Part shown: positions 8,483 to 14,210 of the stretch, piece by piece
Layout: the number at the start of each line of letters is the position of its first letter
How positions within the stretch are numbered: position 1 is the stretch's first letter
Source of the DNA: Alphaproteobacteria bacterium
Lineage (GTDB): Bacteria > Pseudomonadota > Alphaproteobacteria > Rhizobiales > Hyphomicrobiaceae
Length of the DNA stretch: 17,345 bases
NCBI GenBank assembly: GCA_022600335.1
Contig: JAHZKN010000268.1
Coordinates: 1-17,345, forward strand
Reading direction: 5' to 3'
Notes under the pieces: model-generated
Databases searched by the model: none
The model's input: the letters and a program-made list of their open reading frames with translations, nothing else
What the model was told of the DNA's origin: nothing
Made by a program: the position numbers and the translations under genes

Positions 8483-8740
8483 ATGTTGCAAGTTGCGTAC
8501 GTGTTGGCCGTAGCGTCAGGATTGTCTCTTTATCCTGCTTTCGGGGATCGCGGATCGCCACCCGTCGATGCGCGCCTGGAAGCGGCCATCGACAAAGGTC
8601 CGATCTACGAATTGATCGTGAATTGCGGCAATGGCGCAGCCATTATGTCGTATTCAAAAGTCGAACGCGTCTTTTGCACGCCCTACGATGGCTGCATGCC
8701 GAGTTCGCGGCGAGCTATTGCCATGGCCTGCGGTCGGTAA
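8483..8740 (+). CDS. Small secreted Cys-containing protein
   Basis: The 85-residue product begins with a hydrophobic signal-like stretch (MLQVAYVLAVASGLSLYPAF) and continues into a compact domain with YELIVNCGNGAAIMSYSKVE, then RVFCTPYDGCMPSS and a final AMACGR. Four cysteines after the signal could form two disulfides in the periplasm. I recall similar short exported proteins with an SYSKVE-like core in Hyphomicrobiales, all of unknown function, but I cannot name the family. The frame is also open from GTG codons at 8471 and 8474; the ATG at 8483 is chosen because AGGTGG lies eight bases before it and the signal begins there. It is transcribed alone, divergent from the small hypothetical pair and convergent with the TolC-family gene. 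Confidence 0.65.
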   Translation: MLQVAYVLAVASGLSLYPAFGDRGSPPVDARLEAAIDKGPIYELIVNCGNGAAIMSYSKVERVFCTPYDGCMPSSRRAIAMACGR

Positions 8741-8834
8741 GTTGTGAGACCGGCGCCCAACGCGACGGATCCAACGTCTGTTGAAATTCAGGTTTTCTAC
8801 ATGCGGAGTGGATCGTGCCTGAGCCGGTATTTGC

Positions 8835-10358
8835 TCAATAGGATCGTGGTTGATTGAGGCTAGCTGTCACGTTTTTCGCACGTTGCCGCCATAGATCCCG
8901 TAAAGATCCGGCCAATTCATCAACACTGGTTTCGAAGTCAAGCTCACTCCAATATCCATCTAAGCCCATGGATGCAAAGACATTGGCGTAGGCGTTTTGC
9001 AGGTTGGCATAGGCGATGTCGCGGCGCACTTCAGCGACGAGCGTATTCATTTCCTCGCGAATGACAGTTTGTTCACCAATCCGTTCAACCTCAGCTTCGG
9101 CGCGAATCTGGCGAACAAGACGATTTTGGACGTTGAGGTATTCGCGCGCTGTTGTCAGCTCTTTGCGATAGTGAAGGAAGCGGACGCGACTGACGTGCAC
9201 CTGGGTCATAATCGCCATGGATGTTGCTAATGCCCGCTGGTGCAGCAATCCATCACGCGCATCTACGATCGCCCTGCGTGCTGGATAATTGATGACTTTG
9301 ATCAGATTCCAACTCGCCTTCGCACCCCAACTGACCCAGTCGTTGTGAAGGAGGAAATCATTGCTGTCGAAATTGGCGCCCGCATAGACCTGCAAGCCTG
9401 GCAGCAACTCAAGAAGAGCCGCATGAGCATCATGCATGTTGATCCGCAGCTTATAGTCAAGTTCACGTAATTCCGGGCGGTTTTGTAGCGCCGCCCAGAT
9501 CATATCATCCACTTGCCTGGGAATTTTTAACGCGCGGTGGGTGCTGCGCGGCGCGACAAGTGTGAACTTCTCATCCGGCTGCAGATTCATCAAAGCCGCC
9601 AACTGTTGTTTAGCGGTGGAGAGATCGCGCTCAAGCTCCTGGATGGTGCGCTTTATCTCAATCAGCTCTCGTTCGTACGACAGTGACGTGATGGGTGATG
9701 TATATTTCTCTGCCGCTAGGCGACGGGTGTTGGCAAGCGCTATCCGTGTGCGTCCCTCGAGCCGGTTGAGTTTTGAAATGAGGTGCTGCGCACTCAGCGC
9801 CCGCCAAAACGCCGTTCGCACATCTTCAATAATGCGGTTTGCAACCTTGCGCCGTAACTCGGCAGCAATGAGGACTTTATCCGCAGCTTGGCGAGCACGC
9901 ACAAAGGACAACCCAAAATCCAAAATGTGCCAGCTAAACTGGATGTCTGCGGTCTTAATCTCTTTTTCGCGAGACGTGGACGCGCCGAAGTTTTGTACGC
10001 CGGTGACAAGATTTTGGCTGCTCGAGGCGTTAAAGTTATCGCGTCCGGCATAACCAGAGTTGGCGACGATGTCAGGCAACAAGTCATAGCGCGCAAGGTT
10101 GAGCTCTGTGTTTCTCAGAGTCGTTTGATACATCTCAACTTTGTGATCGAGATTGTATTTAAGCGCGCGCGCCATCGCCTCATAGAGACCAATAGTGCCA
10201 CGAACCGGCTCCTGGCTTGCAGTAACCAACGCCCAGCGGTCCTGCGACACCATAGAGATTTCAGACTCGGTCAATGGTTTTGGCACCAGTGCACAGCCCG
10301 CAAGAACTGCGGCGGCAACTGTCATCGCTGCACGAATGAAGTGTGCTCTGATGGCCAT
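8835..10358 (-). CDS. TolC-family outer-membrane efflux lipoprotein
   Basis: TolC-type proteins form trimeric channels through the outer membrane and helical tunnels across the periplasm, used by RND, ABC or MFS exporters and by type I secretion. The 507-residue product carries a lipoprotein signal with lipobox LAGC at 19-22, so the mature N-terminus would be a lipidated Cys22. The body shows the two long helical repeats of the OEP domain. The first begins IGLYEAMARALKYNLD, contains LARYDLLPDIVANSGY, and has a strand/helix unit ADIQFSWHILDFG; the second repeats it with AALLELLPGLQVYAGANFD and KASWNLIKVINYP. Start at ATG 10358; the AGGGA upstream is 16 bases away, so translation initiation looks weak. 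No membrane-fusion protein or inner-membrane pump gene lies nearby, so its partners must be elsewhere. Confidence 0.9.
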   Translation of the reverse strand: MAIRAHFIRAAMTVAAAVLAGCALVPKPLTESEISMVSQDRWALVTASQEPVRGTIGLYEAMARALKYNLDHKVEMYQTTLRNTELNLARYDLLPDIVANSGYAGRDNFNASSSQNLVTGVQNFGASTSREKEIKTADIQFSWHILDFGLSFVRARQAADKVLIAAELRRKVANRIIEDVRTAFWRALSAQHLISKLNRLEGRTRIALANTRRLAAEKYTSPITSLSYERELIEIKRTIQELERDLSTAKQQLAALMNLQPDEKFTLVAPRSTHRALKIPRQVDDMIWAALQNRPELRELDYKLRINMHDAHAALLELLPGLQVYAGANFDSNDFLLHNDWVSWGAKASWNLIKVINYPARRAIVDARDGLLHQRALATSMAIMTQVHVSRVRFLHYRKELTTAREYLNVQNRLVRQIRAEAEVERIGEQTVIREEMNTLVAEVRRDIAYANLQNAYANVFASMGLDGYWSELDFETSVDELAGSLRDLWRQRAKNVTASLNQPRSY

Positions 10359-10391
10359 AACGATGTGGCGTGGTCCCTGTTATTTGAACAG

Positions 10392-10507
10392 CACAACGCA
10401 GCACAACGCACACAACCTTAACGTCGGCGCGCCGCAATCCTAGATTGCAGCGGCTAACAGACTGTTAATTCTTCAATTTCTACCTAACCGGTTCGCAACA
10501 CAACGCA
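10392..10507. repeat. Three copies of CACAACGCA upstream of the TolC-family gene
   Basis: Exact copies lie at 10392-10400, 10402-10410 and 10499-10507, with a partial CACAAC at 10411-10416. The first two are part of a ten-base tandem repeat, GCACAACGCA, so they sit one helical turn apart. On the strand of the TolC-family gene they read TGCGTTGTG, 34-150 bases before its start codon. They could be binding sites for a regulator. Confidence 0.45.
10434..10467. repeat. Two adjacent dyads in the TolC upstream region
   Basis: GCAATC-CTA-GATTGC (10434-10448) is followed by TAACAG-A-CTGTTA (10455-10467). Both have perfect six-base arms with short centres, typical of operator half-sites. They lie between the second and third CACAACGCA copies. 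Confidence 0.4.
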
Positions 10508-10513
10508 AAGACC

Positions 10514-10573
10514 GTTGCTTGCCTACATGTGAGCAACTCAAAAGGTGATGCAACAAACACACGTCGAGTTGCT
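10514..10573. repeat. Mutually exclusive inverted repeats (GTTGCT / AGCAACTC / GAGTTGCT)
   Basis: GTTGCT at 10514-10519 can pair with AGCAAC at 10532-10537, and AGCAACTC at 10532-10539 can instead pair with GAGTTGCT at 10566-10573. The central arm is shared, so only one hairpin can form at a time. If the region is transcribed this is an attenuator-like arrangement, but no terminator tract follows. Confidence 0.3.
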
Positions 10574-10773
10574 TGTGCACATCAAGGTTCGAAGTGGTAT
10601 AGCATTCAGTACAGCGAAGTGTGTTTTGCGGTCGTCTTCGACGACTCTGACTCAATCTCAATACAGTACCGCGCAACAGCGATATGTCCGCACTCCCAGT
10701 TCCCCACAACGGCATCGCAAGAGTGCCGTATTTGTGGACTTATTTGTCTCCCTGTCGTGGGATTTAAATTCCG

Positions 10774-10787
10774 CCACAGGCCTGTGG
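10774..10787. promoter_or_regulatory. 14-base palindrome CCACAGGCCTGTGG, possible operator
   Basis: This perfect palindrome ends 26 bases before the ATG at 10814. Directly upstream, at 10762-10769, is the AT palindrome ATTTAAAT. The placement is right for a repressor site over the promoter or start region of the secreted protein gene. Confidence 0.4.
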
Positions 10788-10813
10788 ATTGGCGCAGACC
10801 GTTGGGGCTAGAT

Positions 10814-11821
10814 ATGTCTAGAGTGAGTTGTATGCACCGCCTCGGTGCATTCGCAAGTGTGGTTCTCCTAAGCGTCTCAGTCTCAACAACTGGCCACGCC
10901 GCGCCAGCGCCGAAGTCTACCGATACCTCTGAAACCTCTGAATTCGCGAAAAGCGAAGACATCCTTAAGTGGATTAATGGCTACCGGATCGAACCGCAAC
11001 CGAACAAGCTGCCCGCTGCTGTAAAGGCGATGAGCCGCCTCGGTTTGTTCCGCGATCACAAGAAGGCCGGCGTTTATATTGGGTTTATCTCCGGCGTCCT
11101 CGGCCGCAATCCACTGCATGCAGAGCGCCTTGTTGCGCAGTCCTTTCCTATGCCACCGGCCGACCAAGTCGCGATCATCAAGGCCATTGCTTTTTCAGGC
11201 CTCGCCAATTGGAAAGGTGTGCTTGCTGGCGCAAACGAAAGAATGCCGGCGCGCGCGGTCCTCATCCGCCACTATCTTTATGGCGAGGGAAAAGCCCTGG
11301 CAGATTTGCCGCTTGATAAAGAACCGTTTGTACTCGACGTGCATTGGGGCCGTTATTTTGCCACCGGAGATCAAGCCCCTGTCAGTCGCATCGTCTCGGC
11401 CCTCGCCTGGTCGAATGAATCCGATAATCTCGAACGCCTTACGATGGGCTCTATGGCCAAATGGACACTCGCTTCAAATTCGTCACGCGATAAAGATCTT
11501 CTCGACAAACTCAAAATTGAAATGAATACGCAACCCGCACCTGTGCGCAAGCCGTTGCGCGAAGTGATCATGGCCGCAGAAACGTTTGAAACAGAAGCGC
11601 TGCGGAAAACCGCCCTTGCGTCCATCGATACGCTTAAAGCGCGCGGACCCAAGTCCAATGAAACTAACGCCTGGTGGGGAAAAGCCGGGCAAACTGCCTT
11701 GGCCCTTGGCTGCATCACAGCCAGTGCCCTTGGACATGTTGAAGTGGGTCTGCCGTGCGTTCTTGGTGGTGCGCTTTCGTCCGCCGCGCTGGCGTTATTC
11801 GGGCCCGGCAACCCGAAATAG
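10814..11821 (+). CDS. Secreted protein of unknown function with hydrophobic Gly/Ala C-terminus
   Basis: The 335-residue product begins with a signal peptide (residues 8-29, GAFASVVLLSVSV, cleavage near GHA/AP). The mature part starts with a short acidic linker and then a conserved-looking helical region: EDILKWINGYRIEPQP, AMSRLGLFRDHKKAGVYIGF, MPPADQVAIIKAIAFSGL, then GRYFATGDQAPVSRIVSALA and MGSMAKWTLASNSSRDKDLL. The last 40 residues (QTALALGCITASALGHVEVG, PCVLGGALSSAALALFG) are hydrophobic and rich in Gly and Ala, and may insert in a membrane as a hairpin. I recall hypothetical proteins of this type in Hyphomicrobiales but no function. The frame is open to 10529; the signal peptide argues for a start at 10814 or the ATG at 10832. 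It stands alone, divergent from the TolC-family gene. Confidence 0.78.
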   Translation: MSRVSCMHRLGAFASVVLLSVSVSTTGHAAPAPKSTDTSETSEFAKSEDILKWINGYRIEPQPNKLPAAVKAMSRLGLFRDHKKAGVYIGFISGVLGRNPLHAERLVAQSFPMPPADQVAIIKAIAFSGLANWKGVLAGANERMPARAVLIRHYLYGEGKALADLPLDKEPFVLDVHWGRYFATGDQAPVSRIVSALAWSNESDNLERLTMGSMAKWTLASNSSRDKDLLDKLKIEMNTQPAPVRKPLREVIMAAETFETEALRKTALASIDTLKARGPKSNETNAWWGKAGQTALALGCITASALGHVEVGLPCVLGGALSSAALALFGPGNPK

Positions 11822-11919
11822 CCTGTGTGCGTAAACACAAATCACGTCCACCCAACCCCTTTGCCGACCAGCTTCCACAACAGACAGCACACCGCCTGAT
11901 CCACCTGCTGTGGATGACG

Positions 11920-11954
11920 TTTTCTTTGAAAGAAAAATGGCTAGAGAAAAAAAA
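11920..11954 (-). terminator. T-tract and inverted repeat downstream of tRNA-Phe
   Basis: On the minus strand, one base after the tRNA CCA there is a run of eight T (11954-11947), then a perfect eight-base inverted repeat with one central base (TTTTCTTT/AAAGAAAA, 11936-11920). The T-run directly after the tRNA acceptor stem could itself end transcription. The AT-rich repeat is a weak stem. Confidence 0.4.
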
Positions 11955-11955
11955 G

Positions 11956-12031
11956 TGGTGCCCAGAGGCGGATTTGAACCACCGACACGCGGATTTTCAA
12001 TCCGCTGCTCTACCAACTGAGCTATCTGGGC
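11956..12031 (-). tRNA. tRNA-Phe (anticodon GAA)
   Basis: Reading the minus strand, the acceptor stem GCCCAGA pairs with TCTGGGC, the D arm contains AGCTCAGTTGGTAGAGC, the anticodon loop TTGAAAA gives anticodon GAA, and the T arm has GGTTCAAATCC. The discriminator base is A and CCA is encoded (11958-11956). It lies downstream of maf and yacG on the same strand, a position seen in many alphaproteobacteria, but has its own promoter. Confidence 0.97.
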
Positions 12032-12074
12032 AAATGCTACGCTGCCGAGCTGATCTCAGCTGCAAAGCCCGGGT

Positions 12075-12103
12075 CTTATAGGAGCTTGATCCTGCGCTGT
12101 CCA
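12075..12103 (-). promoter_or_regulatory. Sigma-70-type promoter of tRNA-Phe
   Basis: On the minus strand TGGACA (12103-12098) and TATAAG (12080-12075) are 17 bases apart, each five of six to consensus. The bases after the -10 are GC-rich (ACCCGGG), the kind of discriminator found at stringently controlled stable-RNA promoters. Transcription would start near 12068, about 37 bases before the mature tRNA, and the leader includes the dyad AGCTGA-TC-TCAGCT (12048-12061). Confidence 0.65.
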
Positions 12104-12150
12104 GCAGCCAATCGACGGCCCCAAAACGCTCAATATTGCCGACCGACGCG

Positions 12151-12378
12151 TTAGTCCTCCTGGTCAGACGAGCCGCCCGCCTCCTCGTCCGCACTCTCAG
12201 AACGTGCGCTTGATCCAAGTTCTGGGCCTGGAATGGCGTACGTCCCTTTGAGCCATCGCGACAGATCCAAGTCTGCACAGCGGCGCGAACAAAACGGGCG
12301 AAACTGTCGGATACTCGACTGCTTACAGATCGGGCACGTACCGGTTGCTTGCATCTGGTTCATCGTGCGCTCTCGCAT
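12151..12378 (-). CDS. yacG: YacG-family zinc protein (DNA gyrase inhibitor)
   Basis: YacG is a small zinc-finger protein; the E. coli member binds GyrB and inhibits DNA gyrase. The product has 75 residues from the first ATG. The four zinc ligands are clear: Cys15-Pro-Ile-Cys18 and Cys30-Ser-Arg-Arg-Cys34, followed by the family's [16 protein letters not shown]. The tail after residue 52 is acidic and disordered, as in other alphaproteobacterial members. ATG codons at residues 6 and 9 are alternative starts; GAGAG lies six bases before the one at 12363, which may be the real start. It follows maf by 57 bases on the same strand and precedes tRNA-Phe, the usual order. Confidence 0.92.
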   Translation of the reverse strand: MRERTMNQMQATGTCPICKQSSIRQFRPFCSRRCADLDLSRWLKGTYAIPGPELGSSARSESADEEAGGSSDQED

Positions 12379-12435
12379 CTCGACTGTGAGAGGGACCGTG
12401 AAATGCGGCCACTCCAGCCGCCCTCGTGCATGGTG

Positions 12436-13188
12436 CTAAATCGCATCCTTTTCTGCGGCCTGCAGCCAATTGAAGTGAATTGGAAAGCCTTCGCTCATCA
12501 ACATGGTCACTGTTTCCGTCAAAGGTAGCCCCACAACGTTCGTGTATGACCCCATAATTTTTTGCACAAAGCAACCTGCAAGTCCTTGGATCGCATATCC
12601 GCCCGCTTTGCCACGCCACTCACGTGAGGCAATATAAGCTTCAATTTCGGCGCGCGATAAATGCTTGAAGCGCACCCGCGTATCGACAATCTTCGTGCGC
12701 ACCTTGTCGTTGGCGGTAATTAAACAAAGCGCTGTCAGTACCCGATGCGAGCGCCCCGATAGCAAACGCAGCGAAACAGACGCTTCCTCCATATATTCCG
12801 GTTTAATGAGGATGCGTCTGCCAAGCGCAACGACGGTATCTGCTGCCAGAATATAGGCGTCAGCAATATCGCGATCATTGGCGATTTGATCACGCGCCGT
12901 TTCAGCCTTTGCGCGCGCCAACCTGGCAACAAGCGCGCGTGGCATCTCGCCCTGACGTGGCGTTTCATCGATGTTGGCCGGACGCAAAGCATCTGGATCG
13001 ATTCCGACTTGCGACAACAAAGTTAAGCGGCGCGGGCTGGCACTCGCCAACACCAGCTTCGGCTTTTCAAGTGGTGCAATACCATCAGCTCGTTCCCGCG
13101 CCAGCTCGGCTCGCAGCGTGTCCCGACGTGGTCCGTCGGTGCGCGTAAAAGCTGCAAATAGTCCAGGTCTGGCCGAAGTGAGTGTCAT
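12436..13188 (-). CDS. maf: Maf-family nucleoside triphosphate pyrophosphatase
   Basis: Maf proteins hydrolyse non-canonical or pyrimidine NTPs to the monophosphate and pyrophosphate, cleaning the nucleotide pool. The product has 250 residues, with LASASPRR at 47-54 (substrate and phosphate binding), AADTVV at 115-120 with the catalytic Asp117, [10 protein letters not shown] at 193-202 and [11 protein letters not shown] at 213-223. The family fold normally begins within a few residues of the protein start, but here about 40 residues precede it. No ATG, GTG or TTG lies in frame between 13188 and the conserved motif that would give a shorter start, so the extension seems real. AGG sits four bases before the ATG and GGGGA ten bases before it. 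It is first in a maf-yacG unit, divergent from the Crp-type gene. Which NTP is the substrate cannot be read from the sequence. Confidence 0.93.
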   Translation of the reverse strand: MTLTSARPGLFAAFTRTDGPRRDTLRAELARERADGIAPLEKPKLVLASASPRRLTLLSQVGIDPDALRPANIDETPRQGEMPRALVARLARAKAETARDQIANDRDIADAYILAADTVVALGRRILIKPEYMEEASVSLRLLSGRSHRVLTALCLITANDKVRTKIVDTRVRFKHLSRAEIEAYIASREWRGKAGGYAIQGLAGCFVQKIMGSYTNVVGLPLTETVTMLMSEGFPIHFNWLQAAEKDAI

Positions 13189-13341
13189 ACTGCCTACTAT
13201 TCCCCAAAAATCTGTTGGCTCCGTGGCCAACGTAGCGAACGCGACCCTGCGTGCGTGGCAGACTGAGAGGACCTGGAACGCCGGTGTCCACAAGTTCTCA
13301 AGCCGTCACGGTCGGTTCGCAACCATTCCGACATAACACCG

Positions 13342-13369
13342 TTGCAACCCTTGGCCAATACGGTGATAA
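13342..13369 (+). promoter_or_regulatory. Candidate promoter of the Crp/Fnr-type regulator gene
   Basis: TTGCAA (13342-13347) and TGATAA (13364-13369) are separated by 16 bases, 39 bases before the ATG. The match is moderate. No TGTGA-N6-TCACA site is seen around it, so there is no visible sign of autoregulation. Confidence 0.33.
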
Positions 13370-13408
13370 AACAACCGGACTGAACCCCTGCGCCAAGGAC
13401 CCCTGCCC

Positions 13409-14104
13409 ATGAGTTCAAAGGATGCCGCAGCCGAGATGCTGGCCAAAACCGAACTGTTCGGTGCGCTGTCAGAGGCTGATCTCGCCACCGTCGTCGGAGA
13501 AATGCGTGAAGCAAATTTTTCCTCAGGTCAGGTGATATTTGCGCGCGGCGATGAAGGCCGTGACATATATCTGGTGGTCAAAGGACGCGTGCGGCTCTCC
13601 GTCCTCACCGCTGAGGGGCGTGAATTGTCATTTGCCCACGCAGAGGCGGGGCAGATCTTTGGTGAAATTGCGGTCTTAGATGGTGGTGAGCGCACCGCGG
13701 ATGCAACCACAGTGACAAAGATGACAGCGCTGACCCTCTCTAAGGCAGCTCTGCAACGTCTCATTGAATCAAATATCGGCCTGAGAGAGGGCGTGATCCG
13801 TTTTCTTTGCAATAGATTGCGCGAAGCCGACCAACAGCTCGAAGGCATTGCACTCTACCCCATTGAAATTCGGCTGGCGCGCTTCTTTCTCGCCAGCGCC
13901 CGGCAAAAAGAAGGCCCCGATGTTGAAGGCAAAGTGCCATTGAGCCTACCCATTTCGCAAAGCGAGTTGGCATTGCTCATTGGCGCCAGTCGACCAAAGG
14001 TCAATGCGGCACTGGCATTGTTGGAATCATCAGGCGCAATTGAGCGCGGTGAGGGCGGCATCTTCACCTGTGATATCGACCAGCTTGAAGATATGACCGT
14101 TTAG
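13409..14104 (+). CDS. Crp/Fnr-family transcription regulator
   Basis: This is a DNA-binding regulator with an N-terminal cyclic-nucleotide-type sensor domain and a C-terminal winged helix-turn-helix. The 231-residue product has the beta-roll at about 15-105, with a phosphate-binding cassette FGEIAVLDGGERTA (84-97). Gly85, Glu86, Arg95 and Thr96 match the residues that bind the ribose and phosphate of cAMP or cGMP in CRP. The dimerisation helix runs at about 110-140 (LSKAALQRLIES, then REGVIRFLCNRL). The HTH is at 182-212 (ISQSELALLIGASRPKVNAA) with SRPKVN in the recognition helix. There are no Fnr-type cysteines for an iron-sulfur cluster. The start at 13409 has AAGGA nine bases upstream. 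The adenylate cyclase gene follows on the same strand after about 105 bases, which supports cAMP as the effector; that is inference. Confidence 0.93.
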   Translation: MSSKDAAAEMLAKTELFGALSEADLATVVGEMREANFSSGQVIFARGDEGRDIYLVVKGRVRLSVLTAEGRELSFAHAEAGQIFGEIAVLDGGERTADATTVTKMTALTLSKAALQRLIESNIGLREGVIRFLCNRLREADQQLEGIALYPIEIRLARFFLASARQKEGPDVEGKVPLSLPISQSELALLIGASRPKVNAALALLESSGAIERGEGGIFTCDIDQLEDMTV

Positions 14105-14210
14105 CGCGTCGTTCGATCCTGTTTATATCGCTTGGCTATTGCCCCAGACTACAGTGTGCTAAACGCCGGTGCGGAGAAACCTTGCTGTTGCGGACTTGGA
14201 CGAAGCACGA

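Larger units (their letters stand above)
10359..10813. other. Dyad-rich divergent regulatory region without a gene
   Basis: This 455-base stretch separates the TolC-family gene (minus) from the secreted protein gene (plus). The frame of the latter is open back to 10529, but that part lacks protein-like composition. The region contains three copies of a nine-base motif, several inverted repeats and a 14-base palindrome, listed separately. No clear sigma-70 promoter was identified in either direction. Confidence 0.55.

Noticed and set aside
4706..8834. A genomic island integrated at the 3' end of tRNA-Gln
   Set aside because: No integrase gene and no second copy of the tRNA 3' end was seen in the window, so there is no direct support.
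10529..10813. N-terminal extension of the secreted protein by 95 codons
   Set aside because: The extension has unbalanced composition, overlaps several dyads, and would bury the clear signal peptide that starts near 10814.
11795..12081. Short frames on both strands across tRNA-Phe
   Set aside because: They are translations of the tRNA and its flanks and not proteins.
13189..13408. A CRP-type binding site (TGTGA-N6-TCACA) in the maf/regulator intergenic region
   Set aside because: No two-armed match was found; single half-sites occur by chance.
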